The notes below the pieces were generated by a model that had not been told where the DNA came from, ran no database searches, and saw only the letters and a program-made list of their open reading frames with translations. From assembly GCA_001414345.1 (NCBI GenBank), contig LLCB01000102.1, forward strand, positions 1-64,000: DNA of 64,000 bases, read 5' to 3'. The stretch comes from Hymenoscyphus infarciens (Eukaryota; Ascomycota; Leotiomycetes; Helotiales; Helotiaceae). A program made the translations under genes and the position numbers. This document shows, piece after piece, positions 23,378-35,010 of the stretch. Each line of letters opens with the position of its first letter. Positions within the stretch are counted from its first letter, which is position 1.

Positions 23378-24916
23378 ATGGATTACCAACGCTTCATCTG
23401 GCAGGAAACTGCTCCAGGAAAATACGAGCGAGAAATCGACGAAGCAGAGCAATTCTACGCATCCATAGCAAAGACATATGAGGAAACTGGACATACAATA
23501 TTTGCTATCACTGCTGGCATTAGTTTGAACGTCGTTCGACCGGTGGATATAAATATTCGTAGTTTTGATGAGAAGATTGATGATTCCTTCCGCAGTGCCT
23601 GGAAGAAAATGCGTTTCGATCATCCAACTTTGGCCGCGCCTGTGGTGTACGACACCAGTACCAAGAAATGCAAGAAAGATTATCAGTCACCAGCTACTGA
23701 GTATGAGCTGGACAATTGGCTAAAAGACACATTTGAGACTATTGACGGACAAACGGGGGAGGAATTTGCCAATACCGATCCTCCTATCGGACCCATAGCA
23801 AAGCTCTTCATCGTCAAGCCTGCACAGAACCACCTCAACGAACTGAGACGCGACCTCATTTTCCGCAGCCCGCACCACATCATCGATGGTCTTGGATCAT
23901 TCTACCTTCTGAATAACTTCCTCCATCACGCCTCCTCAGCATTCTCATCCACGGACTCACTCCACACATATACCACCCACAAACCTATAGACGAAACAAA
24001 AAACCTCTCCCCTCCCTTCCGTCTTGCAGCCAACATACCTCACTCACCGACTGCCTCTCAAAGCTCAAAGCTCGCAGCAACACGCACCCTCAACACCACC
24101 ACTGGTTCCACGCCCAACGTCACAGTACTCTCTCTCCCGTTTTCTACCCACTCTCCCACACCGGGAAAATCACAACGGACAGAAATTCTCCTCGCAACAT
24201 CCCACACAACTGCTATCATTTCAGCATGTAAAGCAAGGGGAATAACACCCACACAAGCAATCCACTCCAGCGTGGCGCTCGCACTTGCAGAACTACAACC
24301 CACCACTGAGGCCCCTCAATCAGCACGCTATATATCATACTCCCTCATCAATTTGAGGAAGCATTGTGTAGCGCCTTACGATAGTGCTCAGCATGCTGTA
24401 TCGGTATATCATTGTGCATCTGGTTTAAAATTAAGCATCGATATTACCATCCCATCGAAAACAACCGCGGCAGCTGAACAGAAAAAGAAAGAGGAAGAGG
24501 AGAACTTCGAAGCGGCAATAAAGCAGATAAAAACCTTCTCGCAAAACACCCGCGTAGATGAAGATTTCCTCTCAATCGTACCCTCGCTTTTCTCCTCCGT
24601 CACACCTCCTTACTTTTCGGCCCCAATATCAGCACTTCCCCCACCGAACGCCAAACCCTCGGTCTCACTCTCGAGTCTTGGGATAATCAATCAGATCTTA
24701 CAACCTAGCTACGACGCATTTGAAGTCGCCTCTTCACCCTGGGTCGTTGGCGGCGAGTATAGTACCGGTTACGGGATCTTTCTTGGGACGTGGAATGGGA
24801 GGATAGGGTTGAGTGCGGCCTATAATGAGAGTTTTCATGAGCGGGAGGAGGCGCGGCTGTTTTTGGAAAGGGTGACGGGGATTACGTTGCGGGGCTTAGG
24901 TGTAAAGGAGGAATGA
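23378..24916 (+). CDS. HxxxD-type acyltransferase (alcohol/trichothecene acetyltransferase-like, chloramphenicol-acetyltransferase fold)
   Basis: Intronless 512-aa protein beginning MDYQRFIWQE. It probably transfers an acyl group from acyl-CoA to an alcohol or amine; the substrate is unknown. The key motif is SPHHIIDGLGSF with His166 and Asp170 (HxxxD, followed by Gly), the catalytic centre of condensation-like acyltransferases. The C-terminal half has SLINLRKH and the late strand GYGIFLGTWNGRIGLSAAYNE. A Lys/Glu-rich stretch (QKKKEEEENFEAA) around residues 368-382 is probably an exposed loop. The open frame extends 99 codons upstream to an ATG at 23081, but that extension does not look like protein, so 23378 is preferred. 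It is co-directional with the thiolase-like gene, 475 bp downstream. Fungal relatives often sit in metabolite clusters, but no synthase gene is nearby. Confidence 0.85.
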   Translation: MDYQRFIWQETAPGKYEREIDEAEQFYASIAKTYEETGHTIFAITAGISLNVVRPVDINIRSFDEKIDDSFRSAWKKMRFDHPTLAAPVVYDTSTKKCKKDYQSPATEYELDNWLKDTFETIDGQTGEEFANTDPPIGPIAKLFIVKPAQNHLNELRRDLIFRSPHHIIDGLGSFYLLNNFLHHASSAFSSTDSLHTYTTHKPIDETKNLSPPFRLAANIPHSPTASQSSKLAATRTLNTTTGSTPNVTVLSLPFSTHSPTPGKSQRTEILLATSHTTAIISACKARGITPTQAIHSSVALALAELQPTTEAPQSARYISYSLINLRKHCVAPYDSAQHAVSVYHCASGLKLSIDITIPSKTTAAAEQKKKEEEENFEAAIKQIKTFSQNTRVDEDFLSIVPSLFSSVTPPYFSAPISALPPPNAKPSVSLSSLGIINQILQPSYDAFEVASSPWVVGGEYSTGYGIFLGTWNGRIGLSAAYNESFHEREEARLFLERVTGITLRGLGVKEE

Positions 24917-26060
24917 TGAGAATTTGCTAGTTGGAATGACTTGATACTGTTATACTTGCTTTCACTTATCGATCTCTGTTGTTGTCTAAGATGTCTTATA
25001 TTTGATGTAGATGCTTCAAACGCGACAATGTCTTTTGGTTTAGGTTTACCTTTGATCTAACACTTTTAGTTCTTATATGAGATTAGCTACAGCTCTCTAG
25101 TCAAACTACTCGGGTGGCTCTATTTCGGGGATTCAACGGATCGTAGAAGAATTCTGAAACACCTTTAGAAATAGTACTCGCGACGGACCCGAATCTAAGC
25201 CTCCTACTTAGCAAGTTTAAAAAACAACTGTGAGAGGAAATCGAGCTTCTAACTAACGGAATTTATAGTGGAATACGACTATAAAAGAGACCTGCAACTA
25301 ATAATAGAATTTCAGCAGAAGTAATAGTAGTAGTAAAAGTAAGTCGTACGATTACTTAGCGACCGCGATTCAACTGAAAAAGCGGTGACATATCTAAGAG
25401 CATTTTAATATATATATAATTTAATTTAGATATATGGAATTTGTATACGAGTATAGAGTCAAAAGGTGCTCGTATATATCTATTTATATTATAAGTTTAA
25501 TCTTAAAGATATTCTATGTCGTTTAGCTCGTATACCTCTTTTAGTATATACTTCGTTAACTCTAGTAGTTATAGTAGTAATAGAGTATAAGAGAAAAGAT
25601 ATATATATAAATAAAAGTTAAAGGTTAAGCGGTTAAAAGAGTATATTAGAGTCTGTTTAGCACGTATATATCTAGAATATATACTACTAAAAATTATAAG
25701 ATAATATATCTATATATACTAATTCTATATATATACTACAAAGGTTTAGTATATATATTTAAAGATACTATAAATCTCTTTTTTAACCTCGTATATAGAA
25801 TATATACTACTAAAAAAAGATTTAGACCTCTAGAGATATAAATCTTTAAAAGTTTATCTAAGTCTACTCTCTTAAATAGTTGCTTTCTGAAATCATTAGT
25901 CTTATCGAAACACTTCGTATATAAGCGCTTATAAGTATAATGAGTTCGGAGCTCGTTCCTAAATATTAACTCAAGAAGAGAAAGAATATTTTCTATAGAT
26001 ATATCATATGCTATAATTTGATTAAGTAGCTAAAGAGATCAATTTATAAGACTAACTGCG
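24917..26060. other. 3' flank and RIP-degraded repeat block
   Basis: After about 25,050 the sequence becomes AT-rich with frequent TATATA, and CA/TG become scarce. Recurrent words such as TATATACTACTAAAAA (about 25,680 and 25,803) suggest internal repetition. No protein family is recognisable. Confidence 0.5.
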
Positions 26061-26935
26061 AAATACATATGAAGTTAGAGATCGCGGGTTTTCTTATCCT
26101 TAGAACACTAGGTAATCTTTGTTTCGCGGAGGCTAGTCAAGTACTGATTAATAAGTTCTTTAATCGTCTTTTTAGTTGTAACACGTACTAAATTAATGCT
26201 ATCTAGGGCCTCTAGTCAGTTAAGTAGCTGATAGACTCCAGAAGTCTCGCCTTACTTTCTACGCCTAGCAGCGTAAGTTTAAACCGGGGGGTTTCGTTAT
26301 AGACGTAGTCTTTTACTATACTCGACGAAGCTTTGAGAAACTTCTCTTCTTACCTAAATACATAAGCGAGAAAATAGCTCCCTCTAGGCCTTAAAAACAG
26401 TTTTCTTGAAAGAGTTTTAGAGAGTAAGAGTTTTCTAGCTAATTTTGAAAATTTAGTCTTAGCAAGGTGTGAATTTGATACAGCTCGACAAGTTTAGCGA
26501 CGTTAAGTAAAATGTCGTAGAGTAACTTTGTTGTTAGTACTTTCTTGATCCGATGATATACGAGGTTCATAACCACCAAAAGAGCCTATTTGAGTAAAAT
26601 TAGTCGGGGTTCTGTTTAAAGGAGTGTCGTAGGTTGTGAAATACCTCTGGGTCGTCAGTGAAGTCTACCTCCGCTATAATATCCCTTTAATCAGCTGTTT
26701 TATTACATACACTATGATTCGAGGAATCGGTATTGATAGCTGAGGTTGCTGTTTCCGTGGGTGACTTGATGCGTGGAAATGGTGGAAATATGAACTTTGA
26801 CCATACCTCAGAAACCAGACAGAGTACTTGTGAGCACACCAGACCGCGTAGGATTGTGTTGTATTTGCCGTTCACCGGGATCACCACGTCTCCACCTTTA
26901 AAATGGAAATCATCCTTGCTGATAGGGGGCGCCAT
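26060..26935 (-). pseudogene. BTB/POZ-domain gene, 5' part intact, 3' part destroyed by RIP
   Basis: The minus-strand frame from ATG 26935 gives 82 codons opening MAPPISKDDFHFKGGDVVI, then GLVCSQVLCLVSEVWSKFIFPPFP. It parallels the intact neighbour at 27392-28644 (DFTFDGGDLPI...GLVYSQVLCISSEIWRKFIYPPFP). Beyond 26687 the matches continue across stops and frame changes. VDFTDDPEVF lies near 26,665 and KLLYDILLNVAKLVELYQ near 26,500. SYFLAYVF...VKDYVYNETPRF follows near 26,370-26,290. This follows the order BTB, helical segment, C-terminal region of the paralogue. The decayed part is AT-rich while the first exon has normal composition. It is likely a duplicated copy hit by RIP over its 3' part. 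The 3' limit is approximate. Confidence 0.65.
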
Positions 26936-27391
26936 GGTAGCGCACTGCAGGATTGGTGAGGAGATTAGTCGCGATCCAGGTCGCGGTGGTTGAGTAGTTG
27001 AGCGCAGGCAGGCGTCGGGAAGGCTGGAAGGCGGAAAGGATACTTGGGTCGCCCTGCTTAGTAAAGCGATGTTGGAATTAGACAGGCTTCAGACTGCGGA
27101 ATAGTTTCATCAGAGAATGGCAATATACCATGGGGCAACAGTCTAATATAAACAAAGAGTACGCCGCTGCTAACATCTGTTTGTATTTGACCTTCCAAGA
27201 CAGCTTCACCAAACTTCACTCAAAAGTATGCTTGTGCCATTCTTTTACTCATCAATTTTGATGTGCTATTTGATGCAAGGTTCGCGTATTCTCCCAACTC
27301 ACTGCACCCCTGTCGTCCCACCGAAAACACCAACCCCAATTGCCCTCCAGACCGTGTTTCCTCCGTCTTTCACTGTTGGCTTATTGCTAGA
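26936..27391. other. intergenic region between two BTB loci
   Basis: Presumed promoter of the BTB pseudogene and 3' flank of the intact BTB gene. No further feature is recognised. Confidence 0.35.
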
Positions 27392-28644
27392 CTAAGAAAG
27401 TGCAAGTCCAAACCCGCGAGGGGGAGCATTTGGAATGAGCCTAATTATTTCGTTCCCAAGTAAGATGCGTGCCTCCTTCAAAACTGGGCTAAGAGCTAGG
27501 AAGCCACACCCTGTATGGCGAGTACCGTTGGGCTCGTGGGGTTGCTCTTCGTTTCTGGCAGAGTCTAGCTCGCTAATTATCGTCTGCAAAGGACTTTCAC
27601 TCATCTTGACGAGGGTCAGTGGCCACTTGCCCTTTCTCGCGAGGCCAACAACCAAGAGCGAAAACTCTAACAAGTCGCAGCTCTTGGCACCTTTTGTGCA
27701 CTTGACGATGTTCGGATCTTGGAGTAACGACAACTGATTTTCCAAGAAGTCGACAATCAAGTTTATGGCCGTGCTGCGAGCCTCTCTCATACTACCTAAG
27801 TTCAAAATCAGTACAAACTACTGCCCGAACGCGAAGTCAAGGAATACTTACCTTGGATTGAATATGGCACGAGTTCAGTATCAACTGGTTCGACAAAACT
27901 CAAGTAAGGTAGTATGGGCTTGCTGAGGATTGTGTTATTGAAATACAAAAACATTGAGAGGTGTTTTGCTTGAGCTTTGAAAGCTTTCAGATTGCCGAAG
28001 ACGAAGGATATGAATAGATAGCCTTCCTGTCTATTGCGGTATTTCCAACTCTCCCCTCGTTCGCCAATCCACTTCGCAGCGAATGGTTTAATCAGCCCAG
28101 CACAAGCGTACTTCCGGCAAGTTTTTGCGATAGCGAGGAGTAGGTCGTATTTTAGTACACAATCGGGGACATTATCGTATCTATGATGAGCGATAGAGAG
28201 TAGCTGAAATTTAAACAAGTCAGAAGTGGTTCGTTGGTATAAAAGGCACGGAATATAGAAAAAAAGAGCTCAAGTGGAAAGGAAAGAAGGGTTAGAGGTT
28301 ACTGTTCAAAAACAAGCTTCGCTTACTATCTTCAAGGCCTCATGATTGTCCTCGGTAAAATCCAAAGGGCCTTTATTCATCATCACTCTATACACAGTGT
28401 CTTGTGGTGTTTGCTGACTCCCGATGGCAGTCTTCGAATCTGGTGTCTCAACGACGCTTGAAGGCTTTTCGATAGGTGTTGATATGATCTGCGGGAACGG
28501 CGGATAAATGAATTTGCGCCAAATCTCACTAGAAATACATAGTACCTGAGAGTAAACGAGACCATCAAGAACTTTATCTCCTTCCAGAACTTTGATTGGT
28601 AGGTCGCCACCGTCGAAGGTGAAATCTTTGCTTGCTGATTCCAT
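27392..28644 (-). CDS. BTB/POZ-domain protein
   Basis: Exons (minus) are 28644-28327, 28203-27852 and 27795-27392; introns are 28326-28204 (123 nt) and 27851-27796 (56 nt). The product is 357 aa. The N-terminal BTB fold has DFTFDGGDLPIKVLEGDKVL, then SQVLCISSEIWRKFI and LDFTEDNHEALKILLSIAHHR. The helical part KYDLLLAIAKTCRKYACAGLIKPFA follows, and the C-terminal part has GREGYLF-like (RQEGYLFISFVFGNLKAF) sequence. Fungal single-BTB proteins of this class may act as protein-interaction or Cul3 adaptor modules; function here is unproved. The frame is open upstream to 28758 and ATGs exist at 28731, 28722 and 28662. 28644 is chosen because it places the BTB start like that of the neighbouring paralogue. 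Confidence 0.8.
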
Positions 28645-31600
28645 GATGACAATGTTGCCCATGCGTGTTGAAATTACGAGGAGCAAAGAATTTAAGGTGC
28701 CAGGGGTGCTCAAGAGTGCCATTTGACTCATATCCAAGTTACACCAGGCTGGGCTCACATTTTAAAGTGAATCAACTCATGCGACCATATTGGAGACAAC
28801 ATCAACGCATTGAGGTGAAGGGCATTTGTATCACTAAGGAAAGCACAGGCATTTGATGCTAAAAATGTACGACAAAGACTCTGATTTTCTGTCCCAGAAA
28901 CAGATACTTGCAGGTCCGTCACTGAATTCAAAAGGTCACACTACCAACATTTCTCTCCATATCCTTCTTATCCTCCACTGTCATCTTCCCTCAACATTTG
29001 GTGTGGCTTGCTATCCACGGCTTTCTAATGGATCGATCAGCAAGTTCCGGCACCAAACATTCCAACATCACATGCCACTATTGAGCAACCTAAAAGCTCT
29101 GGATAAAGTGAGGTGATTTAAGAATGTGCTGGAAAAGCAGCCAAGCGACGTGAAAAATATAGTGATTAGGTACCTTGTACCTAGATCTCATAAAAACAAA
29201 TTCAAATCTTCTGGGAAAAGTCTGGTGTTTTCATGCTTTAGATTAGCAACAGTTGATATAAAATGGCGGCCAAGAGCATGACCTGCATAGCACGTTCGCA
29301 GCTCCGAGTACAAGGAAGTCAGCAGGAATATGTAATACTAGTGTTTTTGAGCTTGATATACACGCTCAATTTTGACACATGTGGCTGCAGTCTAGAATAA
29401 AGATCTTGTACCGTTCAGATTGCCAGGCTGATAAACGGTGACAATAATTGATAAATCTTTGTTGCTGATTACACACACACCCACGACCTTGAAAAGTATC
29501 TCATGAATCGCCGTCAATCTCAAGAAAGCAACTCGATTTCAGCTTTGCGTTCAAAGTGGACGGTTTTCCTAGCGTAGATAAGAGGAGTTTATCTCTAACT
29601 ACCTCCTTTTCAATCTTTTCTCTCCCCTCTCCTATCTCCCTTTCTAAATATAGGAAGGAGGCGATACGATAGTAAGGATACAATGGTAAGAATGCGATAG
29701 TAATAGGTATAATAGTAAACTCTTTTAAAAAACCAGTTACGTACTATTACTATATAGCTACCAATATAATACTTTCTAAAGTATAGAATAGTAAGAGAGA
29801 GAGAGAGGGTTTAAAGAGAGTTTGATTTCTATCTTCTAAGTTCTACCTATGAAAAGTTATACTATACGATTTGTGATTTACGATTTGCGTTTTAGTCCTT
29901 TTTCGCCTTTGGTGCATACGGGACGCTCTACGAGAGCGGGTAGATAAGCTGCGGTGCAGGTAGCGAACTACATGATGGTGCTTCAAAGCATTATGGATTT
30001 TGAAAGACAGGGCATAGGGGTTTTGATAGGTAACACGACAAAGGAGGTCAGGGGAATTTCTAAGGGGTGTCTTTATATACTGTTCTAGCTAAAGTGACCG
30101 ACCTCCGCCCAGGTCTTAAGAATGTAAGTACAGAACTCGATATTTATGACCTGTGCTCATCACTTCTTTCTGTTTAGTTGAAAGTACACAGCAGTCTATC
30201 GCCGCCAATTGATAGGGAAACTCACAAGGGAATTGTACCACATCTAGTGTCCATTCAAGGGGGCGGGTTATATCCGAGTTTCAGGATTGTGCGGTACTCC
30301 GCATTGCTTCCAGCTGTAATTTATTTGATCCTTAGGGAGAAAGTAGGAACAGGTGTAAAGAAAAAGATATGACGCCTTATTGGATCGCTGCAAAATGTGC
30401 TTTGGATGCTCCCTCGCGAGTTGGAACCAACTCGCGGCCCGCAAAAACAGCTTCAAGGATTCTTTGGCTTGACTTACAGGGAGTTTCCTAAGTCAGAAAG
30501 CTTCTAAATTCTGACTTGGTGAAATTAACTCGTAGACAAAGTCGCATTATAACCAGGTATAATGAATCTATTAATAACTTGATTTCACTACACGAAGACA
30601 TGCTCTCAGTGGCAAATCCACCTTGGAAGCCAACGGGGAGATTGTGACCTGGAGGTACGTTCACTTTTAAGTGAGCCAGATAATCTATTAACGGAAGAAG
30701 TGAATTTCAAGAAAGTGAATCATGAACTCTGCCTATATGTACTTTGCTTATAAACTAGTTGAATCCAAGGTAAGCAACTGAACCCGGAAAGCAACATTGA
30801 GATATCAGTTTAGATCTACCAATTCCCAAGCTTATATGAATTTTCATGTGACAGAGAGGCGGAGTTTGAATTCAGATGCTAAGGCTGTTGGGTCATTGTG
30901 GCATCTAAAGAAGTAATTTTCAGCTTTCAAAAACTCGGACATAGATATTTGTTCTCGCTGCAACAAGCGAGGTAGCACTTGGGTGGAACTCAAGAGTGGC
31001 ATGTGCTGCTAGTATGATGGTGATAATCTAGACTCGAGCACTATCCAGAGAGCCAATACATGCATGCAATCCTTGGAATAGTTAATAGAAGCTGAAAAGA
31101 AGAAGCAAATCCTAGACAGAGATAAAGTGGTCATCCAAAGATTCCAGGCACCTCAAGCTTATCCATCTCTCATCTCAATCTAAATAATTCGCCGGTGGCT
31201 TTCCTGTTGCGAGGGCAGAACCTTCCAGTCTTCATATTCTTGCCATAAAACCCGCACTCCAAGTTGGCAAAGAAGTTGGTTTGAATTACATGGAGCATGA
31301 GGTTATGTGAGAGAATCATCAACATCATAGCATATGTGTATGTCTAAAGTTGCTGGTTGAAAAGTATCCACTTTTGGTGGCGCACGTTCAAACCTACGCA
31401 TTTCATGAATAGGAAGGGAGAACCGAATTATTTCATCACTTGTAATATATAATTAACGACCGTTACTTTCTGGCGTTTTTTTACTTCAAAGCAAACGTTG
31501 CTACAAGTGTCTGCTTATGGTGTGTGTGTTTGCCTATGTGTGTTTGCCTAGAGCAGAGTGTGTCATGTTACGCGGACGTGGTTTTGGATAATGGCCCTTG

Positions 31601-32135
31601 GGGGAGACATTTGAGAAAATAGAGGGAAAACGTAGAAAGCTAGTCATAGATGGTTTATGTTGAGTCTGTCTGTGTTTGCCACAAATGAACGCGCTGGTGC
31701 ACCCAAGTGAATATTTAAGCGAGATGAAGTAGGGGGGAGGCGAAAAGGTTCTCCTATAGAATTTCACCAGGCGCAGGACATGAAGCCCTACTATTGCACT
31801 CAAACGCTGATGTTGACTACCAAATTTAAGAGAATATATATATCTGAATAGTTTCAGGGGGGGAAATGAAAATTTTCTGCCACGAAAGGTTCAAATTTCC
31901 TTTTAAGCGAAGAGAGAAGCTCCAACCGATTCACTGTCAGGACTAGGCGGCAATGGAAAAACTCTTTTTGTGCCCTCACTTTCCCTAGGACTAACGCACC
32001 ACACCCACAAACCATCCATCCCCACTCACAACTCCGCCGACCTCTTTTCACCAACCTCAAACCACACAATACCCACCACTGATCTGCGCACATAACCACA
32101 AAGCAAACCCCAGTGAACGCCCAGTGAACTTCAAG
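28645..32135. other. 3.5-kb gene-poor region with hairpins and a small RIP patch
   Basis: No convincing gene was found on either strand. A short AT-rich, RIP-like patch with (GA)n lies at about 29,560-29,880. A perfect palindrome CGCGAGTTGG-AA-CCAACTCGCG occurs at 30415-30436. A hairpin AAGTCAGAA...TTCTGACTT occurs at about 30490-30517. GTGTGTTTGCCTA is repeated around 31,520-31,550. The last ~300 bp before 32136 are C-rich and are probably the leader of the RING gene. Confidence 0.5.
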
Positions 32136-33553
32136 ATGGAGAGAGATTCCCCTGATGATATCATTCTGGCTATGCGGGAGACGGTCGCTCTGACGCTTGA
32201 ACAATCTCAAGCAACCACCGCACCCCAAACAAACCGACTTCAGCAAATGACGCCTGATCAGCAATCTTCACCACGCGCTGAATCCCAAAGTCCCAGTCCT
32301 CCAACTCCTGTCCATAATATCACTCTGCACGACCAAGACCGAGAACAGTTGCACTCCCGCCCTCGCAGTCCATACACAGCAAGAGAAGACAGCGATTATC
32401 AATTTCAAGTCTACTGGGAGCTACAAAGAGTCGAGAGCCAACTGCGAGACGCACTAGCGATACTGGAGCATGATCATATTCGCAGAAACTTTGTCAACGA
32501 CAACCAACGATACCTGACACGTCGCCGAGTACTTCAGAATGATATCGCGCGCCTTGAGCGTGTTCAAGCACCAGCTTCATCAACCACCCTTCGACAAATT
32601 GAGCTGGATAACTTGGACACGCATTGGTGGATGGAAGAACAACGAATGAACCAACAAGAGAGGGAATGGGATCTACGCAGCCCTATCTTCCTGGATCAAT
32701 TTGTCGACGAGTTTTCCAACGCACGTCAGGCCAGCTTATATGAGATGCTGGAAGCTATCCGGCAATCTCAAATAGAGGATGAGGTGCCAGACGCGGGTTC
32801 AACGCACATGCGATTGGCAGCACAAGGAACAATTGTACAGCGATTACGAGAGCACATAACCATTATACGAGCTAATAGCGGAAACGGGAGATATGATTTG
32901 TCGGGACTAGCGTTGGTGACACTGGATAGCATTATGGAACATGCTCGTGCGCCACTTCTCGCTTGGAGCAACTACCTTGGTATCGATTTCGAGTCGTTCG
33001 ATCCTTACAGATACCTTCAGGCTCACCAACGAAATCCCCCCGAAGAGCGACCAATATCTCAACTTGAACTACTTCTACGAGGGAATAGTATCTTGGACTG
33101 GGATTTTCCTACGCATGTTCCCGCACTCCAACCGTCCGCTCGCCTAACCGCTCGCCAAAACGGTGAATTTCTGCAAAATCCCTTTCCTCTGCTTTTTCGT
33201 CCAGCGTCACACCTTCCTGTCCAATCAGCTCGTCGAATGCCACGAATGCCACTTGACGATCACTGCGCCATCTGCTACACCGACTTCAGCGACGCCCTCA
33301 CAAGCCCGTCAAAGGCAACCTGGTGCTTGACCTGCGGTCAAAACGCTCATTCCGAGTGCATCCGGACCTGGCACGAAGGCAAGCAGCGCTACATGCGCAA
33401 TTGTCCTTTCTGGTAAGCATTTTCTCACTGCATTGACAAAGAAGCAGTTAACTAACCGAGAATAGTCGCTCTGCCTGGCACACCGATGATGCTGCTGTTG
33501 AAGCCACCAGACCTGAGATTCATGGGGATTGGGTAGAAGATAATAACTATTGA
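32136..33553 (+). CDS. RING-type zinc-finger protein, putative E3 ubiquitin ligase (ZSWIM2-like RING)
   Basis: Two exons, 32136-33412 and 33466-33553, with a 53-nt intron inside the last RING codon; 454 aa. The RING lies at about residues 377-426: CAIC, then WCLTCGQNAHSECIRTW, then NCPFC, where the last Cys codon is completed by exon 2. The C-x2-C-G-x-N-x-H-x2-C pattern resembles the RING of SWIM/ZSWIM2-type ligases; no SWIM motif was seen. The N-terminal two thirds is low complexity (Gln/Ser/Pro-rich about residues 25-80) followed by charged helical segments (RVESQLRDALAILEHD), possibly coiled coil. The short tail is HTDDAAVEATRPEIHGDW. The start ATG at 32136 is the first in frame. Confidence 0.87.
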
Positions 33554-33559
33554 GGTGGA

Positions 33560-35010
33560 ATTTAGGTACATGTAGTTAGAGTTTTAGAAGTTCCAATAAT
33601 CACTGAACCTTATACACTTTCTAGTAAGAAATAATGAGACTTTAGGACATTGAGATTCTCTACTTATTTAAGCGGCTATAGTATCGTGGTCCTATCTATT
33701 AAAGAATATTATATAAGAGAGTTAAAACAAAAAAACTAAAACGAAAGACTTACTAGAAGGCTAAATAGTAGTTAGATCTATGTGTCTTACTTTTCTCTAT
33801 TACTAGACTTAACTAACTAAATTTTCCAAGATCTTTTAAGTAGTAAAATAAATTTATTAATCTTTAGATTAAAAAGTCTATACTATTATTTAGTTTTTAT
33901 CTAAAAGATATCTACAAGGTTAGAAAACTCAATCTAAGTAGATAAAGTACTAACGAAAAGTTAAGTAAATAAATATTTTTATTTTTTTAATCTTTTCTTA
34001 TAACTAGTTAATCTAAGTATTTTAGATAATTCTCTTAAATAACAAATTATTTTAAAATAAAGTATGTTTTTAATTTCTAAGTCTTCTAATAAATATTATA
34101 CGTTTATTTAGTATTTTTGAGTAATTTAGATAATTCAAGTAAATCGCTAGTTTCTTAGACTAAATTATGTTTATTACTATATTAACTAATACTTCTAAGA
34201 TCGATAATAATTAATTATAGAAACTTCTATATTCTACTAGAGCTTCTATAATATATAACTTTAGAAGTCTACTTATAGTACTTTTAGCTCCTTTAGTTTA
34301 AATCTCTAATTAACTGTTTTACTTTTTAGATTTTTAAAAAGAACTAAATTACACTTAAGTAATTTAAAATAACTATTATATCTCTAGTTGAAATGAGAAT
34401 TATTTAGATTAGAAAAGAGTAGTTTTTTAGTTATATTATTTACTATCTACTATATTAATCTATAGCTAAAATTTAGTAAATAAGAGCTTAAACGTTATAA
34501 TCTAATTACTTTACTACTATACTAGTAATAACTCGCTAGTATAGCTAGCGCTTTAGGAGAACTTAGTGAAGAAGTAGTAGAATTAATAATACTATTGAAA
34601 TTCTTTAGAAGTCGCTAATTAAATAAGTAGTATAAAAGTAGAAAAATCTAGTTATTTCTTAATTTCTTAGTAGATTAGTATAATAAAAATTTATAAATAG
34701 AAGAAATCAACTAATTAACTAAAAGACCTCTCTTTTATAATTTAAATTTATCTCTTCTAAAAGAGGGATATAGTAGTTCGTTTTAAAATATTCAAAAGTG
34801 ATTCCAAGCTTTTTTTAAATAATAAAAGAATAGTATAGTTGATTACTATATATATTTAGAAGAAAATAGAGAGAGAGAGAAAGGAAAACTTAAAGTCTAT
34901 AATATAGCTAGAGAGAGAATAAGTATCTCTTCTTATATTACAAGTTCTACTATATCTCTTATATTTCGTATTTCTAAAGCCTATATATAGCCTCCTAGGC
35001 TCTCACTTTT
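33560..35010. other. RIP-degraded repeat block
   Basis: 1.45 kb of AT-rich sequence depleted in CA/TG, beginning right after the RING gene. (GA)n runs occur at about 34,868-34,880. No family could be recognised. Confidence 0.6.

Noticed and set aside
15082..24916. Secondary-metabolite cluster (MFS, thiolase-like, acyltransferase)
   Set aside because: No polyketide, peptide or terpene synthase, no oxidoreductase and no pathway regulator is present, and a MITE nest separates the genes.
31534..32264. Minus-strand frames of 89 and 136 codons upstream of the RING gene
   Set aside because: Composition follows the complementary strand of a C-rich leader and the RING coding exon. No domain.
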